DNA of 34,766 bases. It comes from Chloroflexota bacterium (lineage in GTDB: Bacteria; Chloroflexota; Anaerolineae; Aggregatilineales; J027). Shown here one piece after another: positions 24,420 to 30,649 of this stretch (the stretch's first letter is position 1; each line of letters begins with the position of its first letter). The translations under genes were made by a program, and so were the position numbers. The stretch spans positions 1 through 34,766 of the forward strand of contig JAKEEQ010000515.1 of NCBI GenBank assembly GCA_022616515.1, in the 5' to 3' direction. The notes beneath the pieces were generated by a model. The model saw nothing but the letters and a program-made list of their open reading frames with translations, made no database searches and was not told the origin of the DNA.

Positions 24420-25382
24420 ATGGCGCTTGTTAAAGAATTGATTGAAATTAAACGGCTTATTGATAAAGGCGAGGAGATTCTCGCCAAAGCGAGATTGCTC
24501 GACTTTCTCGACTTCAACCCAGAGAGTGCCGACGCATGGTGGCTGGCCTTCTTGCTCACCGAGCCGGAAGATGACCGCAAAACCGTACTGGATCGGGTGC
24601 TGAGTCTGGACCGCCATCACCTTGAAGCCCGCCGGGCAATGGAAAAATGGCAGCCGAAGAAAACACCCACTCCGGCAAAACCAGCAACCAAACAAGTCGC
24701 CAGCACTGCTGAACCATCAGCGATTATGAATGCGGCGGTCCTGTCGTACCTGCAAAAAGGGTACTCGGTCACCACCATCAGTCAAGCGAGAACCGTCCTT
24801 GAGAAGAGAACGGGACTGAGTTGGACGGTAGCCATTACCATCGCCATCTTGACAGGTGGGCTTGGTTTGATTGTCGTGTTCGCCAATTTTTTCCTGCGGC
24901 GCAGGCATCGCATTGTGCTTGACCTGCTTCCCAACAATCGTGTAACAGTATCCGGCAGCGTACCGACTCGTGTTATCGACATGAATGCAGCCAGTCGCGG
25001 GCAGGTTCCGACGCCTCAAATAAGCGTGGTGAGGGCCTATGTCTACGGGACGATTATTTTGGCTGTGGCGTGTGGAGTGCTGTCTGCTGCACTGGTATAT
25101 TTTGCTGTGCAAGAGGCGGAGCTAGCGGTGGGTGATTCCGCTTACGTAGTTGGCGATCCGGGCGAGCAGTGCATTCAAGCGAATATTATTCCGGTGGAGA
25201 ATGGGGGCAGGCGCAGTAGACTGGCCGTCGGCACTGAAGTTGAAATTGTTGAGATTGATGAGACATTTGGCGAAACATGGTACCGTGTTGAGATAGATGG
25301 CATTGTGCAGGGCTGGCTGCCAGAGGAGCATCTCAGCAGCGACGCGCCCTCGCTATCGGCGGGGATCAACGCCTGTGAGTAG
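24420..25382 (+). CDS. Membrane protein with TPR-like N-terminus and SH3b C-terminus
   Basis: The 320-residue protein begins with a helical repeat region (1-78, including ARLLDFLDFNPESADAWWLAFLL). A Pro/Thr/Lys linker and a helical stretch follow. There are two membrane helices (about 135-157 and 206-230) and a C-terminal bacterial SH3-like domain (about 238-312: GTEVEIVEIDETFGETWYRVEIDGIVQGWLPEEHL). The topology suggests a cytoplasmic N-terminus and an extracytoplasmic SH3b that could bind the cell wall. GGGAGAG lies just before the ATG. The gene end overlaps the convergent membrane-protein gene by about 30 bp. Function unknown. Confidence 0.65.
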   Translation: MALVKELIEIKRLIDKGEEILAKARLLDFLDFNPESADAWWLAFLLTEPEDDRKTVLDRVLSLDRHHLEARRAMEKWQPKKTPTPAKPATKQVASTAEPSAIMNAAVLSYLQKGYSVTTISQARTVLEKRTGLSWTVAITIAILTGGLGLIVVFANFFLRRRHRIVLDLLPNNRVTVSGSVPTRVIDMNAASRGQVPTPQISVVRAYVYGTIILAVACGVLSAALVYFAVQEAELAVGDSAYVVGDPGEQCIQANIIPVENGGRRSRLAVGTEVEIVEIDETFGETWYRVEIDGIVQGWLPEEHLSSDAPSLSAGINACE

Positions 25383-25646
25383 CGGCTGGCGCATCACCAG
25401 TATCACCGCAAAGCCACCCGCCCATACCACCAGCAGCGGCAGCAGGCTGGAGAATCGATTGCCGAGCAAGATTCCGAGTCCGGCCAGCAGCGTGATAATG
25501 ATCGCCTTGATGAGCACCACACCACCTAATGCCAGCACCGTGCGTTGACGCGGTTTGCGCTCTGTATCAAACAGGATGATGGTGATGCCGTACAGCGGCG
25601 CGGCCAGCACGAGAATTGGCGTGATGATGAAAAATAGTGGAGGCAT
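25353..25646 (-). CDS. Small membrane protein
   Basis: The 97-residue protein is nearly all hydrophobic, with three predicted membrane helices (PPLFFIITPILVLAAPLYGI, VLALGGVVLIKAIIITLLAG, LLPLLVVWAGGFAVILVM). I recognise no family. The ATG at 25646 has AGGGAG upstream and is preferred over the longer frame from 25685. It is convergent with and overlaps the preceding gene. Confidence 0.55.
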   Translation of the reverse strand: MPPLFFIITPILVLAAPLYGITIILFDTERKPRQRTVLALGGVVLIKAIIITLLAGLGILLGNRFSSLLPLLVVWAGGFAVILVMRQPLLTGVDPRR

Positions 25647-25687
25647 TGGTTGGACTCCCTCTGGCCTTCTGCGTGATACTAACATTT

Positions 25688-25754
25688 ACCCCCTCTGTGT
25701 CTCCCCAATTCTCCCCATTTATGGGGAGATGTCGCGCTAGCGACAGAGGGGATA
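25688..25754 (-). repeat. Interspersed palindromic repeat, copy B
   Basis: This is the same unit as 19296-19350 on the opposite strand, with outer inverted ends CCCCTCTGT/ACAGAGGGG and an inner stem CTCCCCAT/ATGGGGAG. It looks like a small non-coding mobile repeat. Nothing else is seen to 25836. Confidence 0.75.
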
Positions 25755-25836
25755 GGAGAGTCGGGGTGGGGTAAACAGTTCCTTCACAGAAGACCGTTTA
25801 CATCCGGCGAGTATCGTCACCAAAGTATAACACGTC

Positions 25837-26065
25837 CTAGATTTGTTCAGGATGAGCAACGGTGCGCTCGTCATCCGCAACGTTTCCCGTATTGAGCGTT
25901 CCGGCTGGCTCGAACAGCATCAGATGGACTTCCTCTTCAGCGACCGGACAGTGCTCCACACCGTGCGGGATGATGGCAAACTCGCCTTCATCCAGCCACA
26001 AATCGCCATCGCGTAATTTGATCAGCAGGCGGCCTTTAATCACCATGAACAATTCATAAGAGTCG
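25837..26065 (-). pseudogene. Cupin protein, C-terminal part (separated by the IsrB element)
   Basis: The frame reads DSYELFMVIKGRLLIKLRDG, then LDEGEFAIIPHGVEHCPVA, and ends TVAHPEQI. This is the second half of a small cupin: the glutamate of motif 1 (YELF), the G of VIKG, and motif 2 (IIPHGVEH). It has no start of its own; upstream, the frame runs into the inserted element near 26065. It fits exactly with the N-terminal part at 27345-27488. Cupins of this type are small metal-binding beta-barrel enzymes or sensors of uncertain substrate. Confidence 0.8.
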
Positions 26066-26084
26066 CCGCAGGAGACACCTATCT

Positions 26085-27125
26085 TTAGGCGGGTGAGGAA
26101 TGCGGCTCTTGCTCCTTTCGTACTCTAAAACTGGACAGGGTTAAAAACTGGCAATCGTCGGGCCTGGCATTTTGTGTTAATCGCTTACCCGTTTCAAGAT
26201 TGTGTAAACTAATGCGCTCTTTGGATGTACCGCCAACATAACACACCCCGTATCGAGGGTGTTTCACCCACGAGCCACGCTTAAAACCCATCGACATTGT
26301 ACCACCATAGGGTTTACGAATACCACCGGGTTCGGGCTGTAAACGATGTAATTGGCGGTGGTGAAAACGCAGGGGCGTAACAAACAGCATGGCCTTATTG
26401 TCTGGTTCGGTGTGCCCGCCAACATACCAGTTCGCCAGCACCCAGCTATCAACGCAATGGGCCTCAAACTTATCCGACATCTTGGCACTGTTTTTCTTGA
26501 GGCCCAGTTTATCACGCTGCACTTTAGTCTCGTAGCCCTGCAATGTATCGACGGGCGCAATGTATGAAAGCTGCCAGTAAAACCAGTCTTTGCCAACTTG
26601 CAGTGGGCTAAACGATTGATTCCACTTGCCGCCTTTACCCTTACGGGTCGTGGCTTTAATGTCTTCAACGACAAAGCAGGTGATGGGGTACAGTTTCGCC
26701 AACCATCTGGCTATCCTGAGCTTCCATTGAGATCTAGCTCTGGTCGATGGTGGCAAGCGAAACTGCCCCTGATTCCGGTTAGGACGCATTTTGCGATAGG
26801 GTGTTTTGCGTGACCGCCGCGTCCGCCGCATTTGAGTGCTAACTTCTTCGGCTTTTTCCACCCAAGTGACGGCATCCGCCTGAATGTTCAGGTAGGTGTG
26901 CTGTTCAGATTTAACGGTGAACGCTTCCTTCTTGCTGCCGGGGTCAATTCCGACCGCAATAGGTTGGGTATAGCCTTTCGACTTGCCGGTGAGTTGGATA
27001 TAAAATATCCCGCGATTAAACCGCCGGATGGCTTTGCCACGCCGTACCAGACTGTCGGCACGTTTGTTCGTGGTCGGCATCAGGGGTTGACCTTCGATGG
27101 AAACAACGGGTACAAACTTCTGCAT
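26085..27125 (-). CDS. isrB: IsrB-type RNA-guided nuclease (PLMP + RuvC, no HNH)
   Basis: The 346-residue protein has the layout of the IscB/IsrB family. The N-terminal PLMP domain has GQPLMPTTNKRADSLVRRGKA (PLMP at 14-17). RuvC-I is IAVGIDPGSKKEAF (Asp61). The bridge helix is Arg-rich (about 99-117, RRTRRSRKTPYRKMRPNR). RuvC-II is ITCFVVEDIKA (Glu154). RuvC-III is KFEAHCVDSWVLAN (His223, Asp226). Only about 69 residues separate RuvC-II and -III, too few for an HNH domain, so it is IsrB rather than IscB. Known IsrB proteins nick the non-target strand using an omegaRNA guide. The C-terminus (GFKRGSWVKHPRYGVCYVGG) is the typical end domain. The ATG at 27125 puts the PLMP domain at the N-terminus; 27158 is an in-frame alternative. 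Confidence 0.88.
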   Translation of the reverse strand: MQKFVPVVSIEGQPLMPTTNKRADSLVRRGKAIRRFNRGIFYIQLTGKSKGYTQPIAVGIDPGSKKEAFTVKSEQHTYLNIQADAVTWVEKAEEVSTQMRRTRRSRKTPYRKMRPNRNQGQFRLPPSTRARSQWKLRIARWLAKLYPITCFVVEDIKATTRKGKGGKWNQSFSPLQVGKDWFYWQLSYIAPVDTLQGYETKVQRDKLGLKKNSAKMSDKFEAHCVDSWVLANWYVGGHTEPDNKAMLFVTPLRFHHRQLHRLQPEPGGIRKPYGGTMSMGFKRGSWVKHPRYGVCYVGGTSKERISLHNLETGKRLTQNARPDDCQFLTLSSFRVRKEQEPHSSPA

Positions 27126-27129
27126 TTCT

Positions 27130-27347
27130 AAACCTTTAACGTCGGTAAGACATGACAACTAACCGCTTCGCCACTCACCACCGCAGATACGTACAGACTA
27201 GCGGGACATCCGTACTGTGCGGTGGGCTACCACGCCCAGGTTGCTAGTTTGACCTCGCAGGTCGCAGGCTAGTCAACGCTTACGTCGTGATTGAGTGCGT
27301 GGTGAGCACACCGCTTCACAGAGCTACCCTGCTTTAGCGGGGAGTCA
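27130..27347 (-). ncRNA. Probable omegaRNA scaffold of the IsrB element
   Basis: This non-coding stretch immediately 5' of isrB, on the same strand, is full of complementary segments. Pairs (plus-strand positions) are CTCACCAC 27174-27181 with GTGGTGAG 27299-27306; CACCGCA 27179-27185 with TGCGGTG 27218-27224; GGGC/GCCC at 27224-27237; GTTGCTAG 27240-27247 with CTAGtCAAC 27269-27277, enclosing the hairpin GACCT-CGC-AGGTC (27251-27263); and a hairpin at the 5' end (27327-27342). Some pairs overlap, which suggests alternative pairings or pseudoknots. In the IscB/IsrB family the omegaRNA lies just upstream of the gene with its guide at the 5' end. Position, size and structure fit; family match is inferred. 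Confidence 0.75.
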
Positions 27348-27488
27348 TTGACGATGATGCCACACGAATTCGCCTTTGATTTTGACAATCTTGACGTGAA
27401 AATTATTCACGCTGCCTGCGATACGCGGATTCCAGTGGTCATGGATTTGCGAAAATTTATCGCTGAGGTTCACTTTTTCAATCATCAT
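27345..27488 (-). pseudogene. Cupin protein, N-terminal part (separated by the IsrB element)
   Basis: From the ATG at 27488 (AGGAG just upstream) the frame reads 47 residues, including KFSQIHDHWNPRIAGSV, FHVKIVKIKGEFVWHHR, and stops at a TGA formed at the edge of the inserted element. It contains the first metal-binding histidines of cupin motif 1. The C-terminal half continues at 26065. The gene lies 64 bp downstream of the nitroreductase on the same strand, so the two were probably one transcript before the insertion. Confidence 0.8.
27348..27367 (-). other. Predicted guide segment of the omegaRNA (cupin-derived flank)
   Basis: In IscB/IsrB elements the guide is the sequence just outside the element on the 5' side of the omegaRNA. 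Here that is cupin coding sequence ending GCATCATCGTCA on the minus strand. It would match any uninterrupted copy of this cupin gene. Length (about 16-20 nt) and exact start are assumed from the family. Confidence 0.5.
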
Positions 27489-27552
27489 ATGACTCCTTTT
27501 CCCTCCATATTTAACCAGAGCGGACCGTCAATGTCTTGCACAATATTGCGCA

Positions 27553-28071
27553 CTACCATGTTTCGTAGTGAACCACATCGTCAAAGTCGCGGCGGGCCTT
27601 ACGGGCTGGACGGGGCTGCGCATCTTTTTCCAGCGGATAGCCGAACGAAATCAGTGCATCGGCCCGTGTGTCGTCAGGATATTGTAGCAGCCCCCGGATA
27701 ATATCATGGTGGTAAACCGCTCCCAGACATGACACCACGCCCACATCCAGCGCGGCAAGCTGCATGTAGGCGGCACACTGCCCGATGTCGAAATTGATCC
27801 AGATAACATCGCGTTCTTCATCCGGGATTGGTGTAACGAGCACAATCACCATCGCTGCCCGGCGTACATGGTCCAGAAAATTTCCGGCACCGGCAAGTTT
27901 ATTCAGGCGGTCTTTGTCCTGCACGGTGATAAAATGCCAGCGCTGGCGGTTTTTTGAACTCTGCGAACGTCGTCCGGCATCGAGAATCCGTTCGATATGA
28001 TCTTCTGATAACGGTTCGTCCCGATATTCCCGCACAGCCCGTTTTTGGGTGATGGCATCCCATAATTCCAT
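27553..28071 (-). CDS. Nitroreductase family protein
   Basis: The 172-residue FMN-dependent oxidoreductase has LWDAITQKRAVREYRDEPLS (phosphate-binding KRAVR, with the usual RRSVR variant), ILDAGRRSQSSKNRQRWHFI, DIGQCAAYMQLAALDVGVVSCLG and ALISFGYPL. It transfers electrons from NAD(P)H to nitro compounds, quinones or flavins, normally as a homodimer. It is slightly short for the family. The start at 28071 follows AAGGGAT. The cupin gene lies 64 bp downstream on the same strand. Confidence 0.88.
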   Translation of the reverse strand: MELWDAITQKRAVREYRDEPLSEDHIERILDAGRRSQSSKNRQRWHFITVQDKDRLNKLAGAGNFLDHVRRAAMVIVLVTPIPDEERDVIWINFDIGQCAAYMQLAALDVGVVSCLGAVYHHDIIRGLLQYPDDTRADALISFGYPLEKDAQPRPARKARRDFDDVVHYETW

Positions 28072-28211
28072 TGATTTATCCCTTTGTCTATAATCTTTCC
28101 AATACAATTAACCACTGCAATCTTATCAACTCAGGCCCTGTTATTCAAAAATATAGATAACATGCCCGGATTAAATTTGATGCGATTACCCTGACTCACA
28201 CAGCGGAAAAC

Positions 28212-28240
28212 TTGAAGATTGATTCGCCATACTGTAGACT
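28212..28240 (+). promoter_or_regulatory. Candidate promoter of the tyrosine recombinase
   Basis: TTGAAG (28212-28217) and TAGACT (28235-28240) are spaced by 17 bp, 32 bp before the recombinase start. Confidence 0.5.
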
Positions 28241-28272
28241 ATTTCAGAACACTTGAGCGAGGTTAAACATCG

Positions 28273-29286
28273 ATGAACTATCCAGTACCCATCAGCGACA
28301 TCACCCCCGACCTGACCTTTGACTTTATCGCCGTGTTGAAAGGCCGTGCCACCAGCACACACACACACCGCGCTTATGCTCGCTGGGTAGACCGTTACCT
28401 CTCCGAAGTGACCGACATGGAGCCGACATCCGGCAAAGCTCGCTGGGAGCGGATGCGCAATTTGCCCCTGAAGAAGGTGCTGCCTGCCATGAACTCAACT
28501 ATTTTGCGCACATGGTTGGGGCTGCTGGTATCCGAGGAGCAGGGTAAACAGGCACTCAATCAAGCCCGTGCTGCCGTCCTGACATTGGCCTCGCTGCTGT
28601 CCGAAGCCGGGTGGATGGATGACTCGGTGGCGGCGGGCATGACCAATGTCAGCCTGCCCCGTGCCGAAACCGGGCAGCGTCAAGGGCGCTGGCTGTCCAT
28701 TGATCAGGTGAGGTTATTGATGTCCACTGCCGAACGGCTGGGAAGTTCACCCGCCCAGCGATCCCGCAATGCCCTCATTATCAAGATGCTGTGCGTGATG
28801 GCCCTGCGCCGCGAAGAACTGTGCGAGATTCGCTGGAAAGATTTCCACAAGCAGGGTGATCGTCCGGTGCTTTTGGTGCATGGCAAGGGCAGCAAGGCCG
28901 CACTGGTCGATGTCCCTAATATCGTGCTGGATGCTATCGAAGATTGGCGCTATCATGTGCTGGACAGCAATGGCGAGATTAATCCCGACTCATACCTCGT
29001 GCGGCGTGTTTATCGGCAGGGCGGTGTGTCGGATGAAGGCTTAACCACCGATACCGTGTGGCGCATTATCGGTCGTGCTGCGCTCAAAGCGGGCATCGGG
29101 CATGTCGCGCCCCATGACCTGCGGCGCTCGATTGCGGGTAATCTGGAAGCTGGCGGTGTCCCGATTGAAACCATTTCGCGCCTGCTGCGCCACTCCAACG
29201 TGGCGATCACGCAGCAGTATCTCTCCAGACTGCCGCGTGAAAACGAGGGCGCTATCCTCATGGCCGACATTTTGGGGTTTGAGTAG
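28273..29286 (+). CDS. Tyrosine recombinase/phage-type integrase (XerC/D-like)
   Basis: The 337-residue protein has an N-terminal SAM-like core-binding region (about 15-115) and a C-terminal catalytic domain with all expected residues: Arg179 (ALRREEL), Lys205 (HGKGSK), His281 and Arg284 (PHDLRRS), His307 (LLRHSN) and the nucleophile Tyr316 (QQYL). It cuts and rejoins DNA through a phosphotyrosine link. It resembles XerC/D in size, but no tRNA or att-like direct repeat lies next to it, and no phage or conjugation gene is present. It may be a chromosomal resolvase, a relic integrase or a solo recombinase of unknown target. Confidence 0.88.
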   Translation: MNYPVPISDITPDLTFDFIAVLKGRATSTHTHRAYARWVDRYLSEVTDMEPTSGKARWERMRNLPLKKVLPAMNSTILRTWLGLLVSEEQGKQALNQARAAVLTLASLLSEAGWMDDSVAAGMTNVSLPRAETGQRQGRWLSIDQVRLLMSTAERLGSSPAQRSRNALIIKMLCVMALRREELCEIRWKDFHKQGDRPVLLVHGKGSKAALVDVPNIVLDAIEDWRYHVLDSNGEINPDSYLVRRVYRQGGVSDEGLTTDTVWRIIGRAALKAGIGHVAPHDLRRSIAGNLEAGGVPIETISRLLRHSNVAITQQYLSRLPRENEGAILMADILGFE

Positions 29287-29435
29287 TCAATGGCCGGGTT
29301 CTGGGGGCGCTATATCGTCCGGTACCTTACCGTGACCCGCCCGGTCGCACCTACCAGCCGCAAAATCCCTCTCCCTGTTCTCCCATGTCGGCAGGGGTGA
29401 AGAAACCCCGTTCGCTTGTCACAACAAGACTATGT

Positions 29436-30287
29436 TTACTCCAACACGGCTTCGTTCAGGCGATAGCCAATGCCGCGCACATTCACCAGAATATTGGGGT
29501 CCTGCCCCACATTCTTCAGTTTGCGGCGCAGATTGCTGACATGCGGGCGGATGACCTCGCGGGCTTCGCGCTCATCGACGGTATAACCACGCACTTCGCG
29601 CACCAGCTCCGAGCAGGGCACCACCCGACCACGATGCGCCGCCAGATACAGCAGCAGGTCAAACTCGGTCGGCGTCAGGTCGATCATGGTGCCGTCCACC
29701 GAGATTTGATAACGTCCGGGGAAAATAGTCAGATTGCCAAGTTCCATGGTGTTGGGCTGAATGGGCGCAGCCGCCAGATCATAATCCCGGTCGTTGTCGC
29801 GACCCATCACCTGATCAGGATCGAGGACGGGCGCGATGGGCGTCGTGCTCAGTTCGGCAACATTCGAGCGGATACTCGCCAGCAGTTCACGGCGACGGCG
29901 CAGATTGACCGAGCGTTCAATTCCCCGCCGCACACTTTCGCGAATGTCCTCGCTGGAACTGGGCTTAATGAGGTAGTCATGCGCTCCGAGCCGCAGACTT
30001 TCAACCGCCGTACCGAGACTGGCATAACCCGTCATCAATATCACCACAATATCGGATGTATGCTCTTTAATACGCGCCAGCAAATCGACACCGGAAATGC
30101 CCGGCATACGAATATCGGTCAGGACAACGTCGAACCCATGAGCTTCCATCATTTCCAGCGCTTCTTCGCCGCTGGAGGCAGTCATTACATTGTAGCCAAC
30201 CCGTTCAAGGGTTTTGCTGACCGAATAACGAATCGCCCCTTCATCATCGACGACGAGAATTAATGCATCTTCCGGTTGAATAGACAT
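29436..30287 (-). CDS. Response regulator with winged-helix DNA-binding domain (OmpR-type)
   Basis: The 283-residue protein has an N-terminal receiver domain: ILVVDDEGAIRYSV, the phospho-acceptor in VVLTDIRMPGISG (Asp58), ILMTGYAS and DYLIKPSS. The receiver resembles the NtrC/AtoC type. A linker of about 60 residues follows. The C-terminal OmpR/PhoB winged helix has LTPTEFDLLLYLAAHRGRVV, REVIRPHVSNLRRKL and NILVNVRGIGYRL. No histidine kinase is adjacent, so it is an orphan here. The start at 30287 has GGAA 8 bases upstream; a GTG at 30293 is in frame. A very good promoter lies upstream. Confidence 0.9.
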   Translation of the reverse strand: MSIQPEDALILVVDDEGAIRYSVSKTLERVGYNVMTASSGEEALEMMEAHGFDVVLTDIRMPGISGVDLLARIKEHTSDIVVILMTGYASLGTAVESLRLGAHDYLIKPSSSEDIRESVRRGIERSVNLRRRRELLASIRSNVAELSTTPIAPVLDPDQVMGRDNDRDYDLAAAPIQPNTMELGNLTIFPGRYQISVDGTMIDLTPTEFDLLLYLAAHRGRVVPCSELVREVRGYTVDEREAREVIRPHVSNLRRKLKNVGQDPNILVNVRGIGYRLNEAVLE

Positions 30288-30324
30288 ATTCACAATTCCG
30301 TTTGTTTGTATTTATGCTAAATCA

Positions 30325-30353
30325 ATTATAGGTGTATTCTTTTCGCGAATCAA
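30325..30353 (-). promoter_or_regulatory. Sigma-70 promoter of the response-regulator gene
   Basis: On the minus strand TTGATT (30348-30353) and a perfect TATAAT (30325-30330) are spaced by 17 bp, 37 bp before the ATG. The rest of the gene-free stretch to 30649 holds only the hairpin at 30616-30641. Confidence 0.8.
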
Positions 30354-30615
30354 GGCAGGTGTAACCTCCACATTACTAGATACATGAAAAGTGAGTTGTG
30401 GGTCTATGAACTTAGAATCGATGCAACGGTTATATAAGCAGTTATATTACTGATTTTTCTCCTGCTCAGAGACGTTTATTAGCGCCATTCTTGAAATTAC
30501 CGTTTGTAGAGGATTAAGATGGTTTGGAAGCGTGAGGATCGTCTAAAGGGAATTTTCTTAAGCTAAGAAAATGATGAATGTCATAAATAAAAACAACTTT
30601 CTATCATCTTTTTAA

Positions 30616-30641
30616 TGGGGCACAGCGGATGCCATGCCCCA
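30616..30641 (-). terminator. Hairpin after the WD40/PKD gene
   Basis: GGGGCA/TGCCCC arms enclose a 12-base loop, followed on the minus strand by ATTAAAAAG, without a clean T-tract. It is at the expected place for a terminator but is weak. Confidence 0.4.
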
Positions 30642-30649
30642 CAGGTAAA

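Larger units (their letters stand above)
26066..27347 (-). mobile_element. IsrB-carrying insertion element (IS200/IS605-like, without its own transposase)
   Basis: The boundaries (within a few bases) come from the interrupted cupin gene. On the minus strand the 5' flank ends ...TGGCATCATCGTCA and the 3' flank begins CGACTCTTATGAA. Joining them gives an uninterrupted cupin reading frame. The roughly 1.28-kb insert holds a structured RNA region and then the IsrB-like gene, which ends about 20 bp before the right boundary. No TnpA gene and no target duplication are seen, as expected of a non-autonomous IS200/IS605-type element. Confidence 0.75.

Noticed and set aside
27130-27347. CRISPR array next to the RuvC nuclease
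   Set aside because: The region has inverted complementary segments, not regularly spaced direct repeats; no cas1/cas2 genes are present.
28212-29435. Integrative element bounded by tRNA-Val or the tyrosine recombinase
   Set aside because: The tRNA is about 15 kb away and intact housekeeping genes lie between; no repeat of the tRNA 3' end was noticed.
29385-30263. Open frame of 292 codons on the plus strand
   Set aside because: It is antisense to the response regulator, which has clear receiver and winged-helix motifs and a good promoter.
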